Assembly: GCA_016926595.1 (NCBI GenBank)
Contig: JAFGOG010000045.1
Coordinates: 1 to 32,341 of the forward strand
Length of the DNA stretch: 32,341 bases
Reading direction: 5' to 3'
Source: Anaerolineae bacterium
Lineage (GTDB): Bacteria > Chloroflexota > Anaerolineae > JAAYZQ01
Shown: positions 15,796 to 23,857 of the stretch, one piece after another
Layout of the letters: every line of letters starts with the position of its first letter
Position numbering within the stretch: position 1 is the stretch's first letter
The notes under the pieces: generated by a model
Seen by the model: the letters and a program-made list of their open reading frames with translations, nothing else
The model's database searches: none
What the model was told of the DNA's origin: nothing
Position numbers and translations under genes: made by a program

Positions 15796-16452
15796 TTGTT
15801 CGGGCGAATCGCCGACCAGTTCCGCACCCTGCCACTCTACCGGCAAAGGATCTATGCCCTGCTGATCGGCGCAATCCTGCTCACGCTGCCGTGCTACTGC
15901 ACCGGGATACTGCTGCTGGTCTTGGCGCCGGCCCAAACGACGCCTGCGCCCTCCTGGACGCGGACGCCTGTCGCCACCTCGACGCTACCGTGGACAATCA
16001 CTCCCTCGTCAACCTCTACGGCAGCACTCCCGACGGTCACCGACACACCCAGGCCCGGCGCCAGCGCCACTTTTACCAACACGCCCACCGACACGACCAC
16101 GCCCACGCCGACCGCCTCCTTCACGCCCTCACGGACTGCCACTGCGACCGGCACCCCGACCTCTACAAGCACGGCGACCTTGACCCCCACCGGGACCTGG
16201 ACTCCGAGCGCTACTCCCACCGCCACTGCTACGCCAACCCTGACGCCAACCAACACATCAACGTTGACGCCAACCGCCACGCCAACCTTGACTCCAACCG
16301 CCACTGCAACGGCGACCGATACGCTGACGCCGACGCCCTCGCCGACATCAACTCCAACCGAGACTCCCACCGCCACCGCAACCATCACGCCCACAGTATC
16401 GCCGACGGCAACGATCATCTTTGCCGGTGGTTGGGCCGCCGGTAGCTATTAG
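15796..16452 (+). CDS. Single-helix membrane protein with a long Thr/Pro-rich tail
   Basis: About 218 residues if the TTG at 15796 is the start. No ATG or GTG in this frame lies between the previous stop and the membrane helix, so TTG is the best choice, with GGGA upstream. After a short N-terminus there is one helix (about 20-45, 'YALLIGAILLTLPCYCTGIL'), then some 160 residues almost wholly Thr, Pro, Ala and Ser, and a short hydrophobic end 'IIFAGGWAAGSY'. The tail is likely an extended, possibly glycosylated stalk on the cell surface. No fold or enzyme is visible. It lies 11 bases after the previous gene. Confidence 0.6.
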   Translation: MFGRIADQFRTLPLYRQRIYALLIGAILLTLPCYCTGILLLVLAPAQTTPAPSWTRTPVATSTLPWTITPSSTSTAALPTVTDTPRPGASATFTNTPTDTTTPTPTASFTPSRTATATGTPTSTSTATLTPTGTWTPSATPTATATPTLTPTNTSTLTPTATPTLTPTATATATDTLTPTPSPTSTPTETPTATATITPTVSPTATIIFAGGWAAGSY

Positions 16453-16472
16453 GCCGAGGATTTGAGGCTCAG

Positions 16473-16721
16473 GTGAGGAAACGACGCCGTCCCAGGCTGG
16501 CGCTGACAGAACAACAACAGCTCATACTGGTCGTGATCCTGGTTGTGCTGCTAGCCGGTTCACTGCTTTACTGCCTGGGGTTTGCCAGCCTGGCGCTGCG
16601 CCAGGTTTGGGAGAGTGTTCCCGTTCCGTGGACCAGTCCGGAGCCACTGGAGGGGGATCTGATGCTCACCCCGGTTATAACTCCAACGCTGCCGCTGGCG
16701 CCAACGACCGCGCCAGGGTGA
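16473..16721 (+). CDS. Small single-helix membrane protein
   Basis: 82 residues: a basic N-terminus (RKRRRPR), one helix (about 18-40, 'LILVVILVVLLAGSLLYCLG') and a short Pro/Thr-rich outer tail. It looks like a shorter version of the preceding protein and follows it by 20 bases. The GTG start at 16473 has GAGG about six bases upstream. Function unknown. Confidence 0.6.
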   Translation: MRKRRRPRLALTEQQQLILVVILVVLLAGSLLYCLGFASLALRQVWESVPVPWTSPEPLEGDLMLTPVITPTLPLAPTTAPG

Positions 16722-16753
16722 GAAATCGGCTGTAGAAAAGCATACAAACGCAT

Positions 16754-16782
16754 TTGACAAGGAATCTGTTGTCAACTATAAT
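16754..16782 (+). promoter_or_regulatory. Fully consensus promoter of the M42 peptidase cluster, with overlapping palindrome
   Basis: TTGACA (16754-16759), 17 bp, TATAAT (16777-16782). A perfect inverted repeat TTGACAA-N8-TTGTCAA (16754-16775) covers the -35 box and spacer, where a bound repressor would block RNA polymerase. The GTG start lies at 16825. Confidence 0.85.
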
Positions 16783-16824
16783 AAGCACGCCTCAAATTAC
16801 TCTCGACTTGGAGAAAGTGGGCTC

Positions 16825-17892
16825 GTGGAGATTGTCCCTCTATTAAAGCGTCTCACCGAGGCACATGGCGTATCGGGTTACGAAGACCAAGTGTGCGCCA
16901 TCGTGCAAGAACTCTTTGGCCCCTTTGCCGACCAGACTTACGTTGATACCTTGGGCAACGTGGTCGCCGTGAAGCGGGGAACTGGCCCCGATCCGCGCCC
17001 GGCAGTGATGTTGGCCGCGCACATGGACGAGATCGGCCTGATCGTGCGGGAGGTGGAAGACGGTTTTATCCACTTTTCCCAGGTGGGGGGGTACGACGAT
17101 AGGGTGCTACCCGGCCAGGAGGTGGTGGTGCATGGTCGCCGGGAACTGACCGGGATCATCGGCACGGCACCACCTCATGTGCTGCCCCAAGCCGAACGGA
17201 ACAAGCCGATCCCGGCCGACAAGCTGCTCATCGACGTCGGACTACCGCCTGAAGAGGTGAACCGGTTGGTGCGAGTGGGCGATCTGATCACAATGAAGTG
17301 CGATCTGGTCGAGCTGCAAGGGGGTCTGGTCGCCAGCAAGGCGATGGACAACCGGGCATCGGTCGTGGCCGTGGCAGTGTGCCTGGAGGAGCTCAGCCGA
17401 ATGCACCACACCTGGGATGTGTATGCCGTGGCGACCGTGCAGGAGGAAGTGGGGGTAAAGGGCGCAATCACCGGCACGTACGGGATCAAGCCCCAGATCG
17501 GCATCGCCCTCGACGTGACCTTTGCCCGCCAACCCGGTGTGCCCGACGAAGTCACTTTCGAACTGGGCAAGGGGCCGACCATCGGCTATGGCCCGAACTT
17601 TCACCCCAAGCTGTCGGACAGCCTGGTGGAGGCAGCCAAGTCATTGGAGCTGGCGTGGCAGATGGAGCCAAGCCCTCGGCCGGGAGGCACCGACGCCTAT
17701 GCGATCCAGATATCGCGCGAAGGCATCCCCGCAGCGCTGATCTCGATTCCGGTACGGAGTATGCACACGCCGGTTGAGACGGCGGCGATCAAGGACATCG
17801 AACGGACCGGCCGCCTAGTGGCGGCGTTTATCAGCCGGCTGGACGAGAACTCGCTGGTCAAGCTGGCCTGGGACCTGGGGCTGGACGAATAG
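16825..17892 (+). CDS. M42-family metallo-aminopeptidase, copy 1
   Basis: 355 residues, the usual M42 length. The metal and catalytic residues are all visible: His66 and Asp68 in 'AAHMDEIG', Asp175 in 'AMDNRASV', Glu207-Glu208 in 'QEEVGVKG' (general base and ligand), Asp230 in 'ALDVT' and His314 in 'MHTPVE'. M42 enzymes are cytoplasmic, two-metal (zinc or cobalt), large ring-shaped aminopeptidases that trim peptides released by proteases; some were once called endoglucanases. Start: GTG at 16825 with GGAG 11 bases upstream. It is first in a cluster of three paralogues. Substrate choice (Glu/Asp, Leu or Lys type) cannot be told from the sequence. Confidence 0.95.
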   Translation: MEIVPLLKRLTEAHGVSGYEDQVCAIVQELFGPFADQTYVDTLGNVVAVKRGTGPDPRPAVMLAAHMDEIGLIVREVEDGFIHFSQVGGYDDRVLPGQEVVVHGRRELTGIIGTAPPHVLPQAERNKPIPADKLLIDVGLPPEEVNRLVRVGDLITMKCDLVELQGGLVASKAMDNRASVVAVAVCLEELSRMHHTWDVYAVATVQEEVGVKGAITGTYGIKPQIGIALDVTFARQPGVPDEVTFELGKGPTIGYGPNFHPKLSDSLVEAAKSLELAWQMEPSPRPGGTDAYAIQISREGIPAALISIPVRSMHTPVETAAIKDIERTGRLVAAFISRLDENSLVKLAWDLGLDE

Positions 17893-17900
17893 GAAAAGCA

Positions 17901-18013
17901 ACTACTCGCCTCCCGGCAGGCCGGGGTGTGGTTATACGCGGGAACTGGAAAGATCGAGTGAGGCTTGCCGCCCCAACCAGTTTTCTAACCTGCGGGCAGG
18001 CAGGCCGAGTAGT
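17901..18013 (+). other. Structured region between M42 copies 1 and 2
   Basis: ACTACTCG (17901-17908) pairs exactly with CGAGTAGT (18006-18013), and the stem can continue inward with CCT/AGG and CC/GG around bulges. Inside, AACTGG (17943-17948) pairs with CCAGTT (17977-17982). The element ends 17 bases before the next start and could be an RNA control or processing element. No known riboswitch class was recognised. Confidence 0.35.
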
Positions 18014-18030
18014 AGCTGAAGGAGAGCGAT

Positions 18031-19053
18031 TTGCTGCTAGAAGAGTTGTCAAACGCCTTTGGCCCATCTGGTTGTGAAGATGAGGTCCGCCGGGTACTGG
18101 CCCGTCACCTGCGCGGCCAGGTGGACGAGCTGTCCACCGACGCTCTGGGCAATCTGATTGCGTTCAAGCGGGGCACCGGTCCCGAACCGAGGCTCAAGGT
18201 GATGATCGACGCCCACACCGACGAGGTGGGGCTGATGGTCATCGGCATCCAAAAGAATGGCATGCTGAGCTTTCGGGCTTTGGGCGGGCTGGACCAGCGG
18301 CTGCTTTTGGCCAAGCGGGTTATTGTCGGCGAAAAGCGGATCCGAGGTGTGATAATGGCCCCGCCGATCCACCTGGCCGAAAAGGATGAGCTTGAGCGGG
18401 TGATCAAGATGGAAAAGTTGGCCATCGACATCGGCGCCAGCAGCGAGGAGGAGGCCAGAGGGTTGGTCAAGCTGGGCGACTATGCCACCCCCGATACCCG
18501 CTTTGAGATCCTGAGTGAAGATGGCCTGCGCACAGCAAAGGGCAAGGCGTTCGACGACCGCGCTGGCTGTGCTGTCGCGGCGGCCTTGGCCGGCAACCAG
18601 TACGCGGTGGACCTGTACCTGTCGTTCAGCGCCCAAGAGGAGGTGGGGCTGCGCGGGGCGCGGGTGGCTGCGTACCGGATCGCGCCGGACCTGGCCTTTG
18701 CCCTGGAGGGCACAGTGTGCAACGACCTGCCCAAGAAGCAGGATGTGAGCCCGACTTCAGAACTGGGCAAGGGGCCGGCAATCACGATCATGGACCATTC
18801 ATTCATCGCCGACAAGCGGCTGGTGCGCCTGCTGATCGACGCGGCGGAAGCCAACGGCATTCCCTATCAGTTCAAGCAGCCTGGGGTCGGCGGCACCGAC
18901 GCCGGGGCGATCCACCTATCCAGGACCGGGGTGCCATCTGTAACCGTGGCGGTGCCATGCCGCTACATCCACAACCCGGTGAGCATACTCAGCCTGAACG
19001 ATTTCGACAATACGGTCGCCCTCATGAAGGCAGCCCTGAGGAGAATAGAGTGA
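18031..19053 (+). CDS. M42-family metallo-aminopeptidase, copy 2
   Basis: 340 residues. Motifs: His62 and Asp64 in 'DAHTDEVG', Asp175 in 'AFDDRAG', Glu203-Glu204 in 'QEEVGLRG', and His314 in 'RYIHNPV'. The ligand that is Asp in copies 1 and 3 is Glu226 here ('ALEGTVCND'), a variant I know from part of the family, so the enzyme is probably active but with a different site. TTG start at 18031 with GGAG seven bases upstream. It follows a 138-base structured spacer and overlaps copy 3 by four bases. Same cytoplasmic peptide-trimming role inferred. Confidence 0.94.
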   Translation: MLLEELSNAFGPSGCEDEVRRVLARHLRGQVDELSTDALGNLIAFKRGTGPEPRLKVMIDAHTDEVGLMVIGIQKNGMLSFRALGGLDQRLLLAKRVIVGEKRIRGVIMAPPIHLAEKDELERVIKMEKLAIDIGASSEEEARGLVKLGDYATPDTRFEILSEDGLRTAKGKAFDDRAGCAVAAALAGNQYAVDLYLSFSAQEEVGLRGARVAAYRIAPDLAFALEGTVCNDLPKKQDVSPTSELGKGPAITIMDHSFIADKRLVRLLIDAAEANGIPYQFKQPGVGGTDAGAIHLSRTGVPSVTVAVPCRYIHNPVSILSLNDFDNTVALMKAALRRIE

Positions 19054-20042
19054 AAAAGCTGATCAAGAAACTGACGGAAGCTTACGGCCCTTCGGGGAAT
19101 GAAGAACAGATCCGGGAGATTATCCGCGCCGAGGTGGGATCTCTGGCCGACGAAGTACGCGTGGACACTCTCGGCAATCTGATCGCGCTGAAAAAAGGCA
19201 CGGGCAAAGGCAAACGGGTAATGCTGTCGGCCCACATGGACGAGATCGGCCTGATCGTCAGTTATGTCGATGAAAAGGGGTTCCTACGTGCACAGCCGCT
19301 CGGTGGGGTGAACGTGATGACCCTAGTCGGCAGCCGGGTGCAGTTCGCCGACGGCGCAACGGGCGTCATCTCGCCGGAAAAAGGGGACGAGATGAAAAAG
19401 GACCCGGAGCTGGCCAAGCTATACATCGACGTTGGGGCCACCAGCCGTGAGGAGGCGCAGGGACGCATCGGGCAAGCCGTCAGTTTCGTGCGGCCCTTTG
19501 CCGACCTTGGCCGTCGATTGGTGGCCAAGGCGATGGACGACCGGATCGGCTGCGCTGTGCTGCTGGAGGTGCTGCGCAAGCTCAAAGGCTCACCTCACGA
19601 CGTTTACTTTGTCTTCACGGTGCAAGAAGAGGTCGGCCTGCGGGGAGCGCGCACCAGCTCGTACAGCCTCGATCCCCAGGTAGGGATCGCCGTAGATGTC
19701 ACCGGTTCCGGCGACACGCCCGAAGCTCACAAGGTGGCAATGAAGCTGGGAGCCGGTCCGTGCATCAAAGTCATGGACGGCGGGATGCTGTCCCATCCGG
19801 GGATCAACAACCTGCTCATCAGCGCCGCCGAGTCGAACGGCATCCCATATCAAATGGAGGTCTTGCCGAGAGGCACCACCGATGCCATGGCCATCCAGCT
19901 CAGCCGTTCCGGCGTGCCGGCCAGTTGCGTGTCGATCGCCTGCCGTTATGTGCACACTCCATCGGAAATGGTAGACCTGGACGACGTGCAGAATGCGGTA
20001 AAGCTATTCCTGGCCTTCCTGGGCCAGCCGATAGATCTGTGA
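19050..20042 (+). CDS. M42-family metallo-aminopeptidase, copy 3
   Basis: 330 residues starting at the GTG at 19050, whose last two bases open the TGA of copy 2 (four-base GTGA overlap). AGGAG six bases upstream makes translational coupling likely. Catalytic set: His62 and Asp64 in 'SAHMDEIG', Asp163 in 'AMDDRIG', Glu193-Glu194 in 'QEEVGLRG', Asp216 in 'AVDVT' and His302 in 'RYVHTPS'. A longer reading frame upstream overlaps copy 2 and is only a shadow. Together the three copies may form complexes with complementary specificities, as described for M42 enzymes in some archaea; that is inference here. Confidence 0.95.
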   Translation: MKKLIKKLTEAYGPSGNEEQIREIIRAEVGSLADEVRVDTLGNLIALKKGTGKGKRVMLSAHMDEIGLIVSYVDEKGFLRAQPLGGVNVMTLVGSRVQFADGATGVISPEKGDEMKKDPELAKLYIDVGATSREEAQGRIGQAVSFVRPFADLGRRLVAKAMDDRIGCAVLLEVLRKLKGSPHDVYFVFTVQEEVGLRGARTSSYSLDPQVGIAVDVTGSGDTPEAHKVAMKLGAGPCIKVMDGGMLSHPGINNLLISAAESNGIPYQMEVLPRGTTDAMAIQLSRSGVPASCVSIACRYVHTPSEMVDLDDVQNAVKLFLAFLGQPIDL

Positions 20043-20085
20043 TCCTGTGACACAGTCCTGAAAAAAGGGAAGAATATGTAGGCCC

Positions 20086-20616
20086 ATGGACCCGCCTACG
20101 TCTATCCCAGACGATACTCGCCCCAAAAAGTCAAGACGGCGGAGGGCGAACCGGTTTCGCGCCGCCGTCCGGCTTATCTGGCAGGATTGGTGGGTCGAGA
20201 TCCTGGTAGGCATTTCTATAGCACTGGCCGTCTTTTTGCTGGCCGAGCGGATGAACATCCGCGAGACATTGCGGGCCTGGCTGCTGGGCCTGGGTCACGG
20301 GTTGTGGGGCCTTGTTACCAGCCTGGCCCGCGCGGTCGTCAACCGGGTGCAGCACACCACCCTTTCCGACTTGGCGGCCTATGTCCTGCTCACCGCGGCC
20401 TTCTCCTTGGTAATGTGGCGAACCCGATGGAGGCTGATGGCCTCGCCCCGCTTCACAAACCTCAAGTGCCCTCGCTGCGGAGGCGAAGTGCATCGCGTTC
20501 ACCGACGTTGGCGCGACCGGTTGCTCAATCTCTACGTGCCGGTGCGCCGTTACCAATGCGAGGATCCAGACTGTGGCTGGCGCGGCCTGCGGGTCAAGCG
20601 TTATAGACACAGATAG
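20086..20616 (+). CDS. Membrane protein with C-terminal zinc ribbon
   Basis: 176 residues. A basic N-terminus (about 13-26), a first helix (36-54), an amphipathic stretch (62-85) and a second helix (95-112) are followed by a cytoplasmic zinc ribbon: Cys128-x2-Cys131 and Cys158-x4-Cys163. The C-terminus is very basic (KRYRHR), which could contact nucleic acid or acidic lipids. I do not know a named family. It lies 43 bases after M42 copy 3 on the same strand with no terminator between, so it may share that transcript. Start at the ATG at 20086; the ribosome binding site is poor. Confidence 0.75.
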   Translation: MDPPTSIPDDTRPKKSRRRRANRFRAAVRLIWQDWWVEILVGISIALAVFLLAERMNIRETLRAWLLGLGHGLWGLVTSLARAVVNRVQHTTLSDLAAYVLLTAAFSLVMWRTRWRLMASPRFTNLKCPRCGGEVHRVHRRWRDRLLNLYVPVRRYQCEDPDCGWRGLRVKRYRHR

Positions 20617-20631
20617 ATCGGGTAGTGACCC

Positions 20632-21090
20632 TTGAGCCTCAAGCATACCGCCAAGAATGCCTGGAATTGGTTCCGAGCCAGGGTCTACCGCATGCAGGGC
20701 GATACCCACCGGCATTTCGGCAACAGTTATGGCGACCTACAGGAGTACTGGGCGGCGATAGAGGATTACACCCGAGCAACCGTCCTGGATCCGAGCTACG
20801 CCGAGCCCTATTACTGCCGCGGCGTGCTCTACTGGCGCGAGATCGGCAATCACTACCGGGCCATTCAGGATCTGACACGAGTCATGGAGCTCGACCCAAC
20901 CCGGGCCGAGGCTTTTTTTAACCGTGGCCTGGCCTACAAGCTCCACGGGCAGCCCGACAAAGCCATCGCCGATCTGGAACAATACCTGGCCGAAGGTAAG
21001 GATCCATATTGGCGGCAAGCAGCAGGACGCCAACTGGCCGAACTGCGCAACGAGCCCGGTCGGGAGACCGGCGCGAGCGGAGTAGTGTGA
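20632..21090 (+). CDS. TPR-repeat protein
   Basis: 152 residues with about three tetratricopeptide repeats: 'DLQEYWAAIEDYTRATVLDP', 'YYCRGVLYWREIGNHYRAIQDL' and 'AFFNRGLAYKLHGQPDKAI'. Each shows the spaced Gly/Ala/Tyr and Asp-Pro pattern of TPRs. It is a protein-protein scaffold, probably cytoplasmic, since no signal peptide is seen. Start: TTG at 20632; an ATG at 20692 would remove 20 residues before the repeats and is also possible. It lies 15 bases after the zinc-ribbon gene and nine bases before the prepilin peptidase, so it may serve pilus assembly; that link is only positional. Confidence 0.8.
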   Translation: MSLKHTAKNAWNWFRARVYRMQGDTHRHFGNSYGDLQEYWAAIEDYTRATVLDPSYAEPYYCRGVLYWREIGNHYRAIQDLTRVMELDPTRAEAFFNRGLAYKLHGQPDKAIADLEQYLAEGKDPYWRQAAGRQLAELRNEPGRETGASGVV

Positions 21091-21099
21091 GGTCTGCCG

Positions 21100-21903
21100 A
21101 TGATCGTCTTGTACGCCCTACTCGGTCTGCTCACCGGTGCGTTTATCAATCTGTGCGCCGACCAACTCCCGCGCTCGCGGCGCTTGAACCGCGCGCCGTT
21201 TTGCCCTTACTGCAACCAGCCACGGCCATGGTGGGCCTGGATCGGCACCCTCGCTTATCTGGCGTTCAAGCCCAACTGCCGGCAGTGCGGCGCCCCTATC
21301 TCCTGGCGCCATCCGATCACAGAGCTGGCGACAGCACTCCTTTTTGCCTTTGTCTGGCAGCGCTATGGACTGACGGTTCACCTGCTGCTGTACACCGTCT
21401 ACTCGGCTATTTTTGTCCTAGTGGTGGTCATCGACCTAGAACACCGGCTGATTCTGAACGTGGTGATCTTTCCCGCCTGGGCGCTGGCCCTGGTGGGCGG
21501 CCTGCTCCGTCCGGAGCCTCCCTATTTCTGGCGGCTGGCCCTGATCGGTGGGGCGCTGGGCTTTGGCATCCTGTATGTGATTTATTTGTTCGGCGAGCTG
21601 TTTGTCAAGGTAATGAGTAAGGCCAGGGGCAAACCGATCAATGCCGTCGCCTTTGGCTATGGCGATGTGCGGCTAGGCGGGTTTATGGGGCTGGTCCTCG
21701 GCTTTCCCGACATTCTGCTGGCGCTCTTTTTAGGCGTGCTACTGGGCGGCGCAGGGGGGTTCCTGTACTGGTTCTTCCGGGCCATCATCAAGCGCCGCTA
21801 CTCACTCTTTACCCCCATCCCCTACGGTCCCTTCCTGGTGGCCGGGGCAATGGCTATGCTCTTCTTTGGGCCCCAGATCACGCGCTGGTGGATGGGGGGA
21901 TGA
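21100..21903 (+). CDS. Prepilin peptidase (A24A family)
   Basis: 267 residues, polytopic. The cytoplasmic N-terminal zinc-binding part has Cys35-x2-Cys38 and Cys60-x2-Cys63, as in PilD-type bifunctional prepilin peptidase/N-methyltransferases. The two catalytic aspartates are Asp112 ('VVVIDLEHRLI') and Asp189 ('FGYGDVRLG'), the GxGD signature. The enzyme cleaves the leader of type IV pilins and pseudopilins at the membrane. No pilin or pilus motor gene is in the window, so the substrates lie elsewhere. ATG at 21100, nine bases after the TPR gene. Confidence 0.95.
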   Translation: MIVLYALLGLLTGAFINLCADQLPRSRRLNRAPFCPYCNQPRPWWAWIGTLAYLAFKPNCRQCGAPISWRHPITELATALLFAFVWQRYGLTVHLLLYTVYSAIFVLVVVIDLEHRLILNVVIFPAWALALVGGLLRPEPPYFWRLALIGGALGFGILYVIYLFGELFVKVMSKARGKPINAVAFGYGDVRLGGFMGLVLGFPDILLALFLGVLLGGAGGFLYWFFRAIIKRRYSLFTPIPYGPFLVAGAMAMLFFGPQITRWWMGG

Positions 21904-21919
21904 CCGCCCGCCACGCATC

Positions 21920-21948
21920 TTGACATTTTCCCCCCACCGGTGTATTAT
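21920..21948 (+). promoter_or_regulatory. Promoter of aspS
   Basis: TTGACA (21920-21925), 17 bp, TATTAT (21943-21948). It sets the aspS start at 21978 rather than the in-frame codon at 21948, which lies in the promoter itself. Confidence 0.85.
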
Positions 21949-21977
21949 TGCCCCCATTCTGGCGACTGGGGGTAACC

Positions 21978-23759
21978 ATGCTCAAAACTCACAACTGCGG
22001 CGAATTGCGCGCCTCGCACGCCGGCCATGCACAGGCGGTCACTCTGGCCGGTTGGGTCGACCGCTACCGCACCCACGGCGGCGTGCTTTTCGTCGGCCTG
22101 CGCGACCGGTCTGGCATTGTCCAGGTCACCTTCAGGCAGGACATGGCACCCGACGCGTTTGCCGTCGCCGAGCAGATCCGCAGCGAGTGGGTGATCCAGG
22201 TGCAGGGCACGGTGCAGCGCCGCCCGCCGGGCCTGGAGAACCCAGAGATGCCCACCGGCGAGGTTGAGGTAGTAGCCAACGCCATAACCATCCTCAACCC
22301 TTCCAAGACGCCCCCCCTTTACATCGACCATGAAGCCGGCGAAGCGGAAGGGCTACGACTGAAGTACCGGTACCTGGACCTGCGCCGGCAGCGCATGCAG
22401 CGCAACGTAATCCTGCGCCACCACACCGTCAAATTCATCCGGGACTTTTTGTCGGAGCGGGGATTTGTCGAAATCGAGACGCCAATCCTGACCAAGAGCA
22501 CGCCGGAAGGGGCACGCGACTATTTGGTGCCAAGCCGCGTCCATCCCGGCAGCTTTTATGCCCTGCCCCAATCGCCGCAGCAGCTCAAGCAGATGATCAT
22601 GGTTGCCGGTTTCGAGCGTTACTTTCAGATCGCCCGATGCTTCCGCGATGAGGACCAGCGCGCCGACCGCCAGCCCGAGTTTACCCAGCTTGACCTGGAG
22701 ATGAGCTTTGTCGAACGTGAGGACATTTTGCGGCTCATCGAGCCGATGATCACCCAGTTGGTCGAAACGGTCAGCGACAAGAAGCTGCTGTTCAAGCCGT
22801 TCCCGCGCCTGACCTACCACGAGGCGGTGCGGCGCTTTGGCAAGGATAGCCCTGACCTGCGCTTTGGCATGGAGCTGGCTGACATCAGCGACTTGGTGAC
22901 CGGCTGCGATTTCTCGGTGTTTCGCAATGCGGTGGAAGCGGGCGGCCAGGTTAAAGGGCTGCGGGCCGAAGGGCTGGCGGGCTACAGCCGCAAGGAGCTG
23001 GACGAACTGGTCGAGTTTGTCAAAGGCTATGGGGCTAGAGGGCTGGCCTGGCTGGCAGTGCAGCCGGATGGCCATCGCTCATCGTTCGCCAAGTACTTGA
23101 GCGGCGAGACGGTGGAAGCGATCGTCGCCCGCCTGGAAGGGCAGCCGGGCGACCTACTTCTATTCGTGGCCGACCGACCGGCCGTCGTGGCCGAATCGTT
23201 GGGGCGGCTGCGCGTGGAGCTAGGCAACCGGCTGGGGCTACGGGACGACAATGTCCTGGCCTTTGCCTGGATCATCGATTTTCCGCTCTTTCAGTGGAAC
23301 GAAGAGGAGCACCGCTGGGACCCCAGCCACCACCTGTTCACGTCGCCGATGCCCGAGGACATTCCCCTGCTCGATACCGAACCTGGCTCAGCGCGGGGCC
23401 AGCAGTATGACCTGGTGTGCAACGACTTTGAAATCGGCGGGGGGAGCATCCGCATCCACCGCCGCAAGATCCAGGAAAAGGTATTCAAGCTGATAGGCCT
23501 GGACGTCGAGGCAGCCAAGCAGCAATTTGGCCACATGCTGGAAGCGTTCGAGTACGGGACGCCGCCGCACGGCGGGATCGCCCCAGGCATCGACCGGCTG
23601 GTGATGCTCCTGGCCGGCGAGCACAATATCCGGGAGGTGATGGCCTTTCCCAAGAGCCAGACCGCTTCCGACCCGATGACCGGGGCGCCTTCGCCGGTGA
23701 GCGACCAGCAGCTCAGGGAGCTTCACATCCGGCTGGCGGACCGATTGGACACAGATTGA
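21978..23759 (+). CDS. aspS: Aspartyl-tRNA synthetase
   Basis: 593 residues, the normal size of a bacterial-type class II AspRS. An N-terminal OB-fold anticodon-binding domain (about 1-105) is followed by the catalytic core with motif 1, motif 2 ('[20 protein letters not shown]'), a GAD-type insertion (about 290-420) and motif 3 ('[13 protein letters not shown]'). It charges tRNA-Asp with aspartate in the cytoplasm. Residue 33 in 'RTHGGVLF' is His; in studied bacterial AspRS enzymes a His at the matching position (31) goes with relaxed tRNA recognition, so this one may also charge tRNA-Asn and rely on GatCAB. The C-terminus ends in 'DRLDTD', encoded by a dispersed ACACAGATT-type repeat. Own promoter; ATG preceded by GGGGGT. 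Confidence 0.97.
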   Translation: MLKTHNCGELRASHAGHAQAVTLAGWVDRYRTHGGVLFVGLRDRSGIVQVTFRQDMAPDAFAVAEQIRSEWVIQVQGTVQRRPPGLENPEMPTGEVEVVANAITILNPSKTPPLYIDHEAGEAEGLRLKYRYLDLRRQRMQRNVILRHHTVKFIRDFLSERGFVEIETPILTKSTPEGARDYLVPSRVHPGSFYALPQSPQQLKQMIMVAGFERYFQIARCFRDEDQRADRQPEFTQLDLEMSFVEREDILRLIEPMITQLVETVSDKKLLFKPFPRLTYHEAVRRFGKDSPDLRFGMELADISDLVTGCDFSVFRNAVEAGGQVKGLRAEGLAGYSRKELDELVEFVKGYGARGLAWLAVQPDGHRSSFAKYLSGETVEAIVARLEGQPGDLLLFVADRPAVVAESLGRLRVELGNRLGLRDDNVLAFAWIIDFPLFQWNEEEHRWDPSHHLFTSPMPEDIPLLDTEPGSARGQQYDLVCNDFEIGGGSIRIHRRKIQEKVFKLIGLDVEAAKQQFGHMLEAFEYGTPPHGGIAPGIDRLVMLLAGEHNIREVMAFPKSQTASDPMTGAPSPVSDQQLRELHIRLADRLDTD

Positions 23760-23761
23760 CG
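23743..23761 (+). repeat. Dispersed 'GATTGGACACAGATT' repeat, copy A
   Basis: GATTGGACACAGATTGACG supplies the last codons and stop of aspS. Related copies lie at 24085-24121 and 31071-31098. Confidence 0.55.
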
Positions 23762-23822
23762 AAACGGGGGGGGGCGTAGGGCAATCGTCGAGCAAGCGCG
23801 GCTTAACGAGTCGGTGACCAAC

Positions 23823-23851
23823 TTGCCAATTTTGGCGTGTTGTGGTATCAT
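23823..23851 (+). promoter_or_regulatory. Promoter of the ncRNA
   Basis: TTGCCA (23823-23828), 17 bp, TATCAT (23846-23851). The expected transcript start is near 23858. Confidence 0.75.
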
Positions 23852-23857
23852 ATTGTT

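Noticed and set aside
15894..16418. 174-codon Val/Gly-rich open frame on the minus strand
   Set aside because: It is the complement of the Thr/Pro repeat tail; low-complexity DNA keeps the frame open by chance.
17893..18030. Known riboswitch (cobalamin, c-di-GMP, T-box) in the M42 spacer
   Set aside because: None of the conserved core motifs of these classes is present.
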